The notes beneath the pieces are model-generated. The model saw nothing but the letters and a program-made list of their open reading frames with translations, was not told where the DNA came from and made no database searches. A stretch of 30,239 bases of DNA from IMG/VR virus record IMGVR_UViG_3300028610_001354, positions 1 to 30,239 of that record. One strand, written 5' to 3'. The DNA is from a virus. A program made the position numbers and the translations under genes. Below, in pieces: positions 5,790 through 14,581 of this stretch. Every line of letters begins with the position of its first letter. The stretch's first letter is position 1.

Positions 5790-7376
5790 ATGTATAGTAT
5801 GGCAATTCATAAGGTTGCGTCGGATAAACATAATCATCCTGATGCTAAAATTATAGCTAATTTAGAAGAGTTAGCCAGCGAAGGGCTTACAATTAATGCA
5901 ATAGCACCTTACGTGGTTGCACAAGGCTATAATAGAACTCATTTACATGATTTGATAGCTTTACACCCCGAATACTCCGACTCTATTGAAAAAGGTTTGG
6001 CTATATTTGAGCGTGAAAACATTGCTAGCATAAGAAAATCTGGCGAAACAAACTGGCAAGCTAAAGCTTGGGTTACAGAAAGACGCTTGCCACAATGGCG
6101 TATGCCAAAAGACGACCCTAAGATTATTATTAACAATGGCTCTCAAGAAGACGATCTAATACCTTTTGTTATAAGCACGCTAGAAAATGCCATGTTACCA
6201 ACAACCCTAGAGATGTATAAATCTGGGGCTGCTCATAATGGTGCTAAGGGTGGTAGGGGTGGTGCAAAGTCAAGCGAAATAGGTCTTATTATGCTTAGAG
6301 AGACTTTTGATAGTACCTTAAAAGATACTAATTTTATGTGCTTAAGAGAATTCCAAACTTCAATTAAAGCAAGTGTATATTCCGTTTTAGCTGAGCTAAT
6401 TCGCAAACACAATCTATCTAAGTTCTTTGATATAAAGCATGATGTAATTATTAACCAACACTATAATATTACTTTTTACTTTAAAGGTTGCCAAGACCCT
6501 GAGGGTATAAAATCAGTGCATAATATCACACGTAGTTGGAGTGAGGAAGCCCAAACAGGTAGATTAGCTAAGCTTGATATTATTATGCCATCAATTCGCA
6601 ATGATAGGAATATCCCAACGCGTACTTATTATACATTCAACCCTACTAAACCCATTGACGACGTGGTTGCATATATTAATAGGTATGAAAGTGTACACTG
6701 GTTGCATATCAATATGATGAGAAATCCCAAAGATCCATCGCAAGCCTACCTACCTAAACATTATCAGAATAGTACCCTTATGCAGTTGTATGAAGGTGAT
6801 TTAAAGTACCAACCTGAGATTGTACCACATAAATGGTATGGAGAAGCATCTACAGATTATGCTGGTATGCCATTTATTAATGTATCTGTAAGACCCCTCG
6901 AAGGTGAGCCTACAACCAATGGTCACGTATACGCTTTTATAGACCCTAGCTTTAAGGGTGGTGATTATACAGCGTTAACAGTTGTGTGGTTAGAGGGTGA
7001 ACTCATGATGGTGTACGGGCAGATATTTAAAAGGGCTTGGAATGAATGCCTAGACGAGTGTGTACGGGTACTCTCAAGGTTTAAAGTACAGAACTTTGCC
7101 TATGAAGATAACTCCCTTGGTACAGCTCCACTGGACGCATACAACCCCCTAGGTTGGCATGCAATACCTATTAATAATACAGCTAATAAGATTAATCGTA
7201 TATATAAATATGGATACCTAGCTAAAGATATGATAATGTTACATGATAATAATAGTCATACTTACATTGAACAAGTACGTAACTATGATAAAACAGTTAG
7301 CAAGGCAAGCAGTGGTCAGCACGATGATGCACCCGACAGCCTAACTAGTTGTATTGAATTTGCAGGGATTAGATAA
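5790..7376 (+). CDS. terL: Terminase large subunit with TerS-like N-terminal extension
   Basis: A 528-aa DNA-packaging ATPase and nuclease of the Terminase_3 type. The ATPase part has a Walker A-like GGRGGAKS (154-161) and a Walker B-like WSEEA (250-254) inside an IKS...W.EEA context. The nuclease part has acidic residues in AFIDPSFKGGDYTAL (D385), YEDNS (D440) and HDDAPDSL (D512/513, D516). The first ~115 residues look like a small terminase subunit: an HTH-like stretch (EGLTINAIAPYVVAQGYNRT) and a tail W-x-x-ERRLPQW. No separate small terminase gene is seen nearby. ATG 5799 is an alternative start. Walker A has GAK where most relatives have SGK. Confidence 0.88.
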   Translation: MYSMAIHKVASDKHNHPDAKIIANLEELASEGLTINAIAPYVVAQGYNRTHLHDLIALHPEYSDSIEKGLAIFERENIASIRKSGETNWQAKAWVTERRLPQWRMPKDDPKIIINNGSQEDDLIPFVISTLENAMLPTTLEMYKSGAAHNGAKGGRGGAKSSEIGLIMLRETFDSTLKDTNFMCLREFQTSIKASVYSVLAELIRKHNLSKFFDIKHDVIINQHYNITFYFKGCQDPEGIKSVHNITRSWSEEAQTGRLAKLDIIMPSIRNDRNIPTRTYYTFNPTKPIDDVVAYINRYESVHWLHINMMRNPKDPSQAYLPKHYQNSTLMQLYEGDLKYQPEIVPHKWYGEASTDYAGMPFINVSVRPLEGEPTTNGHVYAFIDPSFKGGDYTALTVVWLEGELMMVYGQIFKRAWNECLDECVRVLSRFKVQNFAYEDNSLGTAPLDAYNPLGWHAIPINNTANKINRIYKYGYLAKDMIMLHDNNSHTYIEQVRNYDKTVSKASSGQHDDAPDSLTSCIEFAGIR

Positions 7377-8329
7377 TGGCACATCAAGGCAATTTGGGTA
7401 GTATTGATTTTATACCAATAAATATACCACTGTTATTACTTAGTCAAGATGATTGGGTTAAACATGCTATACACAACTTTTATACTAGAGTCTTTTATGA
7501 AGTCCTCAACTGTACTACGGGAATCAAGGATAAAGATAAGCCTATATTTTATAATAACAGTAACATATCTTTTGTGAATAAATTTGGTTTGATACATTAT
7601 ATTGTGATCGGTTATTCAACTGGCATAACATTTGGATTAAGTCTTGATAAAAATGGTGGGAAGCCTTTTGTTAAACAAGTAGATTCAAGTTCGTTTACGA
7701 ATGAGCAGGTGAAAAATAAAGACGTGATAAGGCTTGATTTTAAGCATTTCAATGAGCCACACCAAATACGTCAAATTTTCCATTTGCAGTATGAATTATT
7801 AACCTTTATGCACGCTGGTATGTCAGTTGCTAGCACCCCTGCGTATAAAATGAAGGAACTTAGAAGTACTAACAGTACATCTACTTTGGATGCTATAAGA
7901 AAGCAATTAAATAGTATGATTAGTGCATTTAAGCGGGCGGGTAGTGTAATTACTATGGATGAGGGCGATAGGTTTGAATATACCCCTTTTGATGCAACCC
8001 CCGCTGAAAAGCTTAATGATATATTGATAGGGTTATTATCTACTGTTACAGGCTTACCAAAGGCTTACATAGGAGCTAATAGGGCATCTAGCCTAGGTGA
8101 TAGTGGGCAGGCAGATACCTTACAACTTAAGATGGCTATATCAAGATATTTTAATGAGTTATTTAAAGGCACAGTGGATAGTTTGCTAGGTACAGATGTG
8201 CAGTTAATAGCTAATAGTAGAGATAGAATCACTTGGCAATTAGATGCTTTAAACGCTTTGGAAGAAGTATCTGAGCTAGATGAAAATACTAAGTCTGCAA
8301 TGCAAAAAGAAATATTAGAAATTAGGTAG
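7376..8329 (+). CDS. Portal protein
   Basis: A 317-aa protein starting in the terminase stop (TAATG). Its position right after the terminase and the motif STVTGLPKAYIGANRASSLGDSGQAD (split across 225-250) match the C-terminal half of DUF1073-type portals, where a GxP-x-x-x-L-G segment precedes a Q-x-D region. It would form the dodecameric ring at the capsid vertex for DNA entry and neck attachment. It is shorter than most portals (usually 400 or more aa). Confidence 0.8.
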   Translation: MAHQGNLGSIDFIPINIPLLLLSQDDWVKHAIHNFYTRVFYEVLNCTTGIKDKDKPIFYNNSNISFVNKFGLIHYIVIGYSTGITFGLSLDKNGGKPFVKQVDSSSFTNEQVKNKDVIRLDFKHFNEPHQIRQIFHLQYELLTFMHAGMSVASTPAYKMKELRSTNSTSTLDAIRKQLNSMISAFKRAGSVITMDEGDRFEYTPFDATPAEKLNDILIGLLSTVTGLPKAYIGANRASSLGDSGQADTLQLKMAISRYFNELFKGTVDSLLGTDVQLIANSRDRITWQLDALNALEEVSELDENTKSAMQKEILEIR

Positions 8330-8332
8330 ATT

Positions 8333-9220
8333 ATGTCAATAATCGTATATCCTAAATCCCATTTTAATAACTCAGATAAGCAATTCAAGTGGTCTAAACA
8401 ACTCTTACGTAAGTTCCCAAAAGAAATCATACGTATTTTACCTAGCGAATCAGCTACATCAGATGCCCTACATGGATTACAGTATGGTGTAAAGATGACA
8501 GTTCGTAAGGCGGTGGGTACTAATGAGTACTATAGACGCTTTGGTTGTGGATGTGGGCTTGAGTATGATGGGGATAATGAGAAGTTTATAGCGTTCTTAA
8601 CTAAAACAAAAGTACCTACCACAAGGGGATTATCTGATACTACCAAAGAAATTAATGTGGATAAACGGATCACTGGTAGCCAAGAGTCTACTATAACTAG
8701 TGAGCTTGCAGAAGAAGAGATTGATAAAGACTTTTTACAAATAGATACTACCAATAAGAAAGCCCCCGCTATCACTCTTGCTAGTGGTTTAATATTTACG
8801 GTAGGGGCATCTTTTGTGGTAAATGGTGTACTTAAAGATGATAAAAAAGAAGAGACTAAGAAGGCCGCAAACAAGGCATTAAAGGCACAAGAGCCTGCTA
8901 CAAGTAAGGAAGTTGAACAACTCACAGAACTGTATAACGTGCAAGAAGATGGCAATATTCTACTTCGTAAGGCTACTATTACTACTATCAAAGGTGCAAC
9001 CAACACCCGTGAATATTTACTATATAGCAAGCCAAGAGACTCTGTTATGGCTCTCACCAAGGTTACAACTAAATCTAAAAAAGATATTGACTTTACAATT
9101 AAAGAAAGTGTACTATTGAGTGAGTTGAATAAAAGTAATGATTTGTTAATACTTTTCAATAGGCATTATAAAGATTTTAATCCTAAAGAGGTTACTAGGC
9201 AATGGCAGAAAATAAGCTAA
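8333..9220 (+). CDS. Putative head morphogenesis protein
   Basis: A 295-aa protein between portal and scaffold, where minor head or protease genes usually lie. It shows a Cys motif (FGCGCG, 70-75), an acidic linker, and a hydrophobic segment (APAITLASGLIFTVGASFVV, about 144-163) flanked by lysines. I see no protease triad and no Mu F-like motif. A virion or internal head protein is the best guess from position. Confidence 0.6.
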   Translation: MSIIVYPKSHFNNSDKQFKWSKQLLRKFPKEIIRILPSESATSDALHGLQYGVKMTVRKAVGTNEYYRRFGCGCGLEYDGDNEKFIAFLTKTKVPTTRGLSDTTKEINVDKRITGSQESTITSELAEEEIDKDFLQIDTTNKKAPAITLASGLIFTVGASFVVNGVLKDDKKEETKKAANKALKAQEPATSKEVEQLTELYNVQEDGNILLRKATITTIKGATNTREYLLYSKPRDSVMALTKVTTKSKKDIDFTIKESVLLSELNKSNDLLILFNRHYKDFNPKEVTRQWQKIS

Positions 9221-9381
9221 AAGGTAGTAAGAAAGGATCTGAGAATGTGGCGGAAGTTACAGCCCCAATTGTTGGAACTACACAAGAAGGATCTGAGAAT
9301 GTGGCGGTTAGTCGTAAAGCCAGAGTTGTTGCACAACGCACAGGTCGCGCATTAAAGTTTAATTATAGAATGAGGGCTTAA
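9202..9381 (+). CDS. Small basic head-region protein, 59 aa
   Basis: It overlaps the previous gene by 19 bp and ends in the start of the scaffold gene (TAATG). The DNA contains a 21-bp direct repeat giving GSENVA twice. The C-terminus is Arg-rich (SRKARVVAQRTGRALKFNYRMRA, in pieces). The tight coupling supports a real gene. It could be a DNA- or capsid-binding accessory. Confidence 0.55.
   Translation: MAENKLKGSKKGSENVAEVTAPIVGTTQEGSENVAVSRKARVVAQRTGRALKFNYRMRA
9233..9307 (+). repeat. 21-bp direct repeat inside a small gene
   Basis: AAGGATCTGAGAATGTGGCG plus one more G occurs at 9233-9253 and again at 9287-9307. The spacing is 54 bp, so the frame is kept. It encodes GSENVA twice. Confidence 0.9.
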
Positions 9382-10112
9382 TGTCTGATACCGAGAATAC
9401 AACAACTGAAACAGTAGATAATGCACCTACAAAGGTTGATACTACTGAGCAAGTAGTAAGTATGCAAGCTCAAATTGATAAATTAACTGCAAGCCTTAAG
9501 ACTAGTGAGGTTAAAGAACCACCTCAAGAACCACTTACAAGTGTTGCTACTCAGGCTAAAATAGTTAAGGATAAGGCTGATGCTGAGATAGTAAGAGATA
9601 AAATTACTAAGGTTGTTAGTTATGTATCAAACTTTCAATCTCTAATTGATAAGAACAAGGATTTGTTACCCGAAGAATGCCAATTTATCAAGTCATTTTA
9701 TGATGACAAAGATAGTAGCGAGGATGATAGATATTATGGATATCGTAGCGATTTAGCTGATAATTTCTTTAAATCAGATGAGAATATCAAATTACTGGAT
9801 GGCGACATTTATAAAAAGCATAGATCGGCTGTTACCAAGTGGATGGCTCGTGATGTGATGAAGCAGGATCCTAAAGCTTTGGAACTAGTTTCAGAAGCTT
9901 TTGCAATGGCTTTACATTCTAAAGGATTACTTACAAAGCAAGCACAAGTTAATAATGCTAATAATGTCAATAATGGCTACGTCGGGAACACCGATGACAG
10001 TGTTATGCAAATGTATATAGATTATGTCCAAGCCCCAAGTCCTGAAATTGCAAAAGATGCAAATAAAAGATTAAATATGAAAATGAGTGAACTAAGGAGT
10101 AGAGTACAATGA
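9381..10112 (+). CDS. Capsid scaffolding protein
   Basis: A 243-aa acidic protein, Thr/Glu/Lys-rich, with a coiled-coil N-terminal half (VSMQAQIDKLTASLKTSEV) and a helical, more basic C-terminus (DANKRLNMKMSELRSR). Composition and position directly before decoration and major capsid genes match phage scaffolds, which line the procapsid and then leave. No protease domain is fused to it. Confidence 0.7.
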   Translation: MSDTENTTTETVDNAPTKVDTTEQVVSMQAQIDKLTASLKTSEVKEPPQEPLTSVATQAKIVKDKADAEIVRDKITKVVSYVSNFQSLIDKNKDLLPEECQFIKSFYDDKDSSEDDRYYGYRSDLADNFFKSDENIKLLDGDIYKKHRSAVTKWMARDVMKQDPKALELVSEAFAMALHSKGLLTKQAQVNNANNVNNGYVGNTDDSVMQMYIDYVQAPSPEIAKDANKRLNMKMSELRSRVQ

Positions 10113-10591
10113 GTAAATTTGCAGCCAATGTTAATGCTAGTGTGTTAGGAAGATCAGCCGAGCACAGCCCTGCTGAAACTGTTAATATTTTTGATTTTGG
10201 TACTAAGCCAATTGCTGGCGTTTTTGTAGAGTACGATGGTCTCAATAGCGTTAAGACCGTAGATAGTATCTTAACTAATGATGTTAGTGTTGCCGGTATC
10301 TCAGCCGTTAATCATGGAAACATTCTTGATGCTGGTATTGATGTAACACAAAAAGGTCGTTTTGTGCCGGTTTTGGCCTCTACAACACAAACATTTACAG
10401 TTGGTGGGGATGTATTTATTAATGATGCTGGTTTAGCTTTAGCAACGGGTACTACTAACCTACTACTAGGTGCAAAAGTTGCCGCTTTAGGCTCAGTTGG
10501 TGGGTCTTTAGAAACTGGTGGAATTATAGCTAGAGATGCTAGCGGTAGTATACCAGCAGATTATGTATACGTTCACATTGATTTAACTTAA
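10109..10591 (+). CDS. Head decoration / capsid cement protein
   Basis: A 160-aa protein that overlaps the scaffold stop by 4 bp. It is Gly/Ala/Thr-rich and beta-type, with IAGVFVEYDGLNSVKT near residue 35-50 and TVGGDVFINDAG and IPADYVYVHIDL towards the end. This resembles the DUF2190-type capsid cement proteins that stabilise the shell. Position just before the capsid gene agrees. Confidence 0.65.
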   Translation: MSKFAANVNASVLGRSAEHSPAETVNIFDFGTKPIAGVFVEYDGLNSVKTVDSILTNDVSVAGISAVNHGNILDAGIDVTQKGRFVPVLASTTQTFTVGGDVFINDAGLALATGTTNLLLGAKVAALGSVGGSLETGGIIARDASGSIPADYVYVHIDLT

Positions 10592-10600
10592 GGAGTAGCC

Positions 10601-11497
10601 ATGTCTACAGATTTAATCTCAAGCAATAAAGAAGAAATTTTTAGAAATACTTTTATTATACCGTCTTTAATCCAAAGCTACCAGCCTACAGCGTTAAAAG
10701 TAGTTGGTACAAGAATGCAGCATAGTGGTGTTGACACTAGTGGTTTTGGCAACGGTAAATTTACCCATTTATCTATAGTTCAACTTGGTGATCAAGTTGT
10801 GGCTAAAGAAATTAGTGATGCAACTAATGTGTTTGCAACCACAAAAGGCGTGCAAAAAGCCTTTACATTTGATATGTTAGCGTTGGCTTTAAAATATAGA
10901 GTCTCTAATTTAAGCATGAATACTGATCAAACAAACGTGTTCAATAAGACGGGTAAAGATTTACTTGTACAATGGGATATTGATACAACACCTACGTTAA
11001 TAGCTAACGAAACAGATAATGTGGAAAATATTGTAAGTGCTACAGGTCTTACAATAGCTAATATTAATGCAGCTGTAAGTGCGGGGCTTGATTCATTTAA
11101 GGATAATCTACGTATTAGCATAGAAGATCCCAATATAATCTCAGTTGACATTGATAATAACACTAATGCTATTCTTAGGCAACCAACTACTAACGGTGTA
11201 ACTACTAACGCCACGCCATTTAGAGAGGCGTTAGGTGATAGGGATTTCTCTGTTATGAACAAAGATGTTTCTGATGCTGTTAAAGCTCAATCTAGTGAGG
11301 TGTTTGATCCTCTTGATGGATTAATTATGATGACATATCGCAATGATAATAGATTGCATCATGGTATGTTACCCCAAGTCTTCAAGTCCGGAGAATCAAT
11401 TGAGTCTTTAGATATGATTAGTTATTTTGGTTATAACAATGCTAAGTTTGAGGTGTTTGAAAAATCTGTGGTTATTATAAGATTAAATAACGCATAA
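10601..11497 (+). CDS. Major capsid protein
   Basis: A 298-aa protein with a strong ribosome site (TAAGGAG) and clear position after scaffold and decoration genes. It begins with a helical N-arm, contains long beta-rich parts, and ends with VFEKSVVIIRLNN. The sequence is not one I can tie to a named family, but order, length and the strong start support the coat protein of an HK97-type shell. Confidence 0.75.
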   Translation: MSTDLISSNKEEIFRNTFIIPSLIQSYQPTALKVVGTRMQHSGVDTSGFGNGKFTHLSIVQLGDQVVAKEISDATNVFATTKGVQKAFTFDMLALALKYRVSNLSMNTDQTNVFNKTGKDLLVQWDIDTTPTLIANETDNVENIVSATGLTIANINAAVSAGLDSFKDNLRISIEDPNIISVDIDNNTNAILRQPTTNGVTTNATPFREALGDRDFSVMNKDVSDAVKAQSSEVFDPLDGLIMMTYRNDNRLHHGMLPQVFKSGESIESLDMISYFGYNNAKFEVFEKSVVIIRLNNA

Positions 11498-11508
11498 GGT
11501 AGTTATGT

Positions 11509-11832
11509 ATGGCAACTGATAATCAAATAGCTGAGATAGATCGTAACTTACAGTGTTGTGATCTTGCTGTATTACAGGGTTGTGAGTTAGAGGACATTGA
11601 TACATTTGGGCTTGATTTAGATACCCCTTTTGGACAATGGCAAGCTAGCTATAATATTACTTTTAATAGAGTGAAGAAGTTAGGATGTGGGGCTAAAGAT
11701 GCTTTGGATTGTATAGTGAATAGGGCATTTAGAGAGGATGGGGTTGAAGTTATAACCTCAACTCTCCCGCCCATTGATAATGGTGTTGTGGTAGGCTTTA
11801 GTAGCTCGTGGAGGCCTTATGGTGTCCATTAA
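11509..11832 (+). CDS. Neck / head-completion protein candidate
   Basis: A 107-aa protein with five cysteines (C16, C17, C25, and two more near KLGCGAKDALDC). Acidic first half. It lies right after the capsid gene, in the usual place of head-tail adaptor proteins. Cytoplasmic proteins rarely keep so many cysteines without a reason, so metal binding or a disulfide could matter. Family not recognised. Confidence 0.5.
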   Translation: MATDNQIAEIDRNLQCCDLAVLQGCELEDIDTFGLDLDTPFGQWQASYNITFNRVKKLGCGAKDALDCIVNRAFREDGVEVITSTLPPIDNGVVVGFSSSWRPYGVH

Positions 11833-12235
11833 GATTGGTGTGAATGATAAGCCTGTGAAATTACCAAAGAGTCCAAATAGCTTTAAGAAGTTAGGTAATA
11901 AAAAAGCTAGGAAGACTGGTAGTAAGAGATCAGGTGTAAGTACATTTGAACTTGCAAAGAAAATGGAGCGTAAATATAAGATATTCTCTAGACCTATTAA
12001 ACGTCCACAAAAGGAGCTAAAAGAGGCTATGGACTTACTAGGTAAAGCAGTATTAGAGGGTAAGAAGATACCTAAGAGGGCTATAGAGAATCTTACTATT
12101 TCAGCTATACGGATTCCTATATTGAAGAAGCAGTATGGTAGTAATAGAAAAGCTACTATACTGGCAAAAGGATTTAATTTATTAACAGTAGATACAGGGA
12201 CAACTTTTAACTCAATAGATGTTAGGATAAAATAA
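11819..12235 (+). CDS. Tail-completion / neck protein (HK97 gp10-like)
   Basis: A 138-aa strongly basic protein overlapping the previous gene by 14 bp. The last residues (LLTVDTGTTFNSIDVRIK) match the ending of gp10-type neck proteins, where a TG-x-x-x-x-SI motif precedes the last strand. Position between capsid and tail terminator fits. An in-frame GTG one codon later is an alternative start. Confidence 0.55.
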   Translation: MVSIKIGVNDKPVKLPKSPNSFKKLGNKKARKTGSKRSGVSTFELAKKMERKYKIFSRPIKRPQKELKEAMDLLGKAVLEGKKIPKRAIENLTISAIRIPILKKQYGSNRKATILAKGFNLLTVDTGTTFNSIDVRIK

Positions 12236-12636
12236 TGAGTAAGATAGGTTTTTCATCTCAGTTTTTAAACTTACAGATTGCACTTAGCAAGGTTTTTGGT
12301 TTACCTGTGGTAGTTAAAGACCCTAGTGAATCATTAACTTGTCAGTTGTATTTAATACCAACTGCTTTCAAGATTAAGACAAGTACAGAATTAACGATAG
12401 AGGCTGAAATTCAATTAATGGGTGATTGTAAGAACTTACCAGTAGGTTATTTAGCTTATCAAGCTTATATAAATACACAGTACGGCAAACAATTACAGTT
12501 TCTAGAAAGTTTAATAGAAGAAGAGGTATTAGCAATAGATAAGTTTGGTGTTACAAGATCATCAATGTCTATACTTTGGGTAGATGACGTCAATATTACA
12601 ATAACTAACAACCCATTAAATGAGGTTATTACATGA
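12235..12636 (+). CDS. Tail terminator-like protein
   Basis: A 133-aa protein, coupled to both neighbours by overlaps. It has a short alpha/beta layout with helix, strand and helix (QLYLIPTAFKIK, LTIEAEIQLMG). In phages with this order the gene directly before the sheath is the tail terminator that caps the tube. Sequence evidence alone is weak. Confidence 0.5.
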   Translation: MSKIGFSSQFLNLQIALSKVFGLPVVVKDPSESLTCQLYLIPTAFKIKTSTELTIEAEIQLMGDCKNLPVGYLAYQAYINTQYGKQLQFLESLIEEEVLAIDKFGVTRSSMSILWVDDVNITITNNPLNEVIT

Positions 12637-13583
12637 GTATAATACAAGATTATGCAGTTACCGTAGAAGCTAGCACAGCTATACCACAAGTTAGTTTTGC
12701 TTTTTTGGATAAAATATGTGCCGTAGCTAAAGTCAATGGTACAGGGGTTGAGGATACTATTACAGAAGTATTCAGCATAGCAGAGATTGAAGCTATTACA
12801 GATAATACTAGCATTAAACAAGCTTTGGCAAGTGGTGCTACAAGTGTGTTTGTTATAACTAAGGCTACTTTAGATATAGCTAATCTTTTAGACGCTAATT
12901 TAGGCGAGTTCTTTACTGTATTAATTACAGAAGACTTTAATAAGACAGAAGTGGACGCTGCTGATTTGGGGCTATTTGATGGTGTGGTAGGCTGGTCAAA
13001 TGATGTAGAGGTCGATGTAGATGCATTTGGTGATGTAGCTAAGCAATCTGGTTTTCTAGATTCTGGCAATGTAAGTGAGGGTATGTTTCATGCTTTTACT
13101 AGATTGTTTGCTACCCATGTAGGGCGAGAATGGTTTAACCAGCAGTATATTGATGCCGGTACAGCCGTTGTTAATCCAGTGCTAACACTTGGAGCCGCTG
13201 AATCTGAGTTTGCTAATAGAGTTAGTTTCTTCCTACAAGATGACACTAATCTTGGTATTAGGTTAGGATTCTTTGCAGCCGGTGGGCAAGGTATTTCACA
13301 ACCTTATGTAGAAAAGCAATCTGCTTTAGAAATACAACAAGTAGGTTTAAATTTCATAGCTAACACACAACCTAATAACACGCCTGCTACAAGGGCTTCT
13401 TTGGGAGTTATTTTTAGTGATGTTTTAGATTTATATGTAGCATCAGGCGGTATCTTAACCTTTAATGTAAGAGTAGAAATTGTAACAACTGAATTCTTTA
13501 AAGCAAGCTATAGTGGTAATATTGTATTTACAAGTCCATTGTGGAGAACTAAATTAGTAACATTAAACAGTGTGAGTGCATAA
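12633..13583 (+). CDS. Tail sheath protein (DUF3383-like)
   Basis: A 316-aa protein. The N-terminus (IPQVSFAFLDKICAVAK), the middle (ATSVFVITKAT, FFTVLITEDFNKTE) and the GREWFNQQYIDAG segment look like the DUF3383 proteins that form contractile sheaths in some myoviruses. It is followed by a short tube-type gene, a chaperone and the tape measure, the standard order for a contractile tail. It is shorter than typical sheaths. Confidence 0.7.
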   Translation: MSIIQDYAVTVEASTAIPQVSFAFLDKICAVAKVNGTGVEDTITEVFSIAEIEAITDNTSIKQALASGATSVFVITKATLDIANLLDANLGEFFTVLITEDFNKTEVDAADLGLFDGVVGWSNDVEVDVDAFGDVAKQSGFLDSGNVSEGMFHAFTRLFATHVGREWFNQQYIDAGTAVVNPVLTLGAAESEFANRVSFFLQDDTNLGIRLGFFAAGGQGISQPYVEKQSALEIQQVGLNFIANTQPNNTPATRASLGVIFSDVLDLYVASGGILTFNVRVEIVTTEFFKASYSGNIVFTSPLWRTKLVTLNSVSA

Positions 13584-13584
13584 T

Positions 13585-14046
13585 ATGGCAATAGTTACGA
13601 CAGGCGACTTATCTACAAAAGAAGTGACTTTTATCTGGAAAGGAATAACATACTTAAGTACAGCGGTAGTATCTATCTTACCAGAAACACAAACTACTTC
13701 GACAATGACATTTAGTAGTAGCCCGGCAAGCAATGGGAATAGAGACAAATTAAATGCGGGTACCAATATAACCATTATATTTCTTAATATTGAGGATGAT
13801 CTCTTTGCAGTCTTACAAGAAGTAGACAAAGAGGGTATAATTACTGGAATTGACGTTGTTACAACCCCTCGAAGCGATACCGCCCAAGACAAAGGTCTAG
13901 TTACACTTCGTAACTTAAGAGTTATAACCCCGGGTGACAATGCGCAAGGGCAAGAAGTAGACAAGACATCTACTTGGATATTCAGCACAGCTGATAGGAA
14001 TCTTATTTACACTAATGTGGATGGAGAGGATATTGTTATCACATAA
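13585..14046 (+). CDS. Tail tube protein
   Basis: A 153-aa protein starting at ATG 13585, just after the sheath stop; an in-frame GTG at 13576 would overlap. It is beta-rich and Thr/Asp-rich (DLSTKEVTFIWKG start), with the size of DUF3277-like tube proteins. Sheath then tube then chaperone is the expected order. It would stack as hexamers inside the sheath. Confidence 0.7.
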   Translation: MAIVTTGDLSTKEVTFIWKGITYLSTAVVSILPETQTTSTMTFSSSPASNGNRDKLNAGTNITIIFLNIEDDLFAVLQEVDKEGIITGIDVVTTPRSDTAQDKGLVTLRNLRVITPGDNAQGQEVDKTSTWIFSTADRNLIYTNVDGEDIVIT

Positions 14047-14492
14047 TGACCAAGACTAAATCTAAGATCCATGTTAGTAAATTATCTGAATTAGACGGTA
14101 TTCATGCGCTATATTGTATCGATATAGCCAAGATCTTATTTTTTACAATGCGAAATACTACGACTCCAGACACAAATCATACAGAACAAGAATTAGTTGA
14201 CATTTATAATTATAAAGATAAGAATGAAAAACTAGGTTTAATCCTAAGAGCATTATCTTATAGACCTAAAGAAAATCGTCATTTATTAACATATGAACTT
14301 GAAACTATGTTAATGGCTTGTTTTTTAATAGATAGTGAGGGTAAAAAAGTAGAAATGAATTTGCCTATAATACAAGCTCTAGATCCTTTCGACATAGCCG
14401 ATGCTTGTGCCGAACTCATGTATCAAATTTTTAGCCTTGATAGGTTTGAGAAACATCAAGCTCCACGATTAAATAAAAAAAAAACATCATAA
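14046..14492 (+). CDS. Tail assembly chaperone, short (zero-frame) form
   Basis: A 148-aa protein that starts in the tube stop (ATAATG). It is helical and mostly soluble, and ends RLNKKKTS at an A10 run. Tail chaperones coat the tape measure during assembly and are usually made in two forms by frameshifting. Here the -1 frame stays open past the stop and reaches the next short ORF. See the slippery site and the extended form. Confidence 0.7.
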   Translation: MTKTKSKIHVSKLSELDGIHALYCIDIAKILFFTMRNTTTPDTNHTEQELVDIYNYKDKNEKLGLILRALSYRPKENRHLLTYELETMLMACFLIDSEGKKVEMNLPIIQALDPFDIADACAELMYQIFSLDRFEKHQAPRLNKKKTS

Positions 14493-14581
14493 AAATGGAC
14501 AATCTCTATAAGATTGTGGCTAATTATCCACAATTTACTTTAGAACAGATAATTTTTAAGGCAAGAATAGATGGCACTTAA
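14046..14581 (+). CDS. Tail assembly chaperone, -1 frameshifted form
   Basis: A -1 slip on the A10 run (14475-14484) would give about 178 aa. After the slip the frame reads N-I-I-K-M and then DNLYKIVANYPQFTLEQIIF and KARIDGT before TAA at 14579-14581. There is no stop between the run and the downstream ORF, and that ORF is in exactly the -1 frame. This is the layout of the known G/GT-type chaperones. Frameshifting itself is predicted, not shown. The extension could also be translated alone from ATG 14495. Confidence 0.6.
14475..14484 (+). other. A10 slippery site for -1 frameshift
   Basis: Zero-frame codons are AAT AAA AAA AAA ACA, containing A AAA AAA. Such runs allow the P- and A-site tRNAs to re-pair one base back. 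Homopolymer length could also be a sequencing error, but the coherent -1 extension argues it is functional. Confidence 0.6.

Noticed and set aside
8530-9159. 209-codon minus-strand frame opposite the head protein gene
   Set aside because: It is Ser/Leu/Val-rich, as expected of an antisense shadow, and the + strand gene is well coupled to its neighbours.
12650-13069. 139-codon minus-strand frame opposite the sheath gene
   Set aside because: Ser/Thr/Ala-rich antisense shadow; the sheath gene is in frame with the operon and coupled by overlap.
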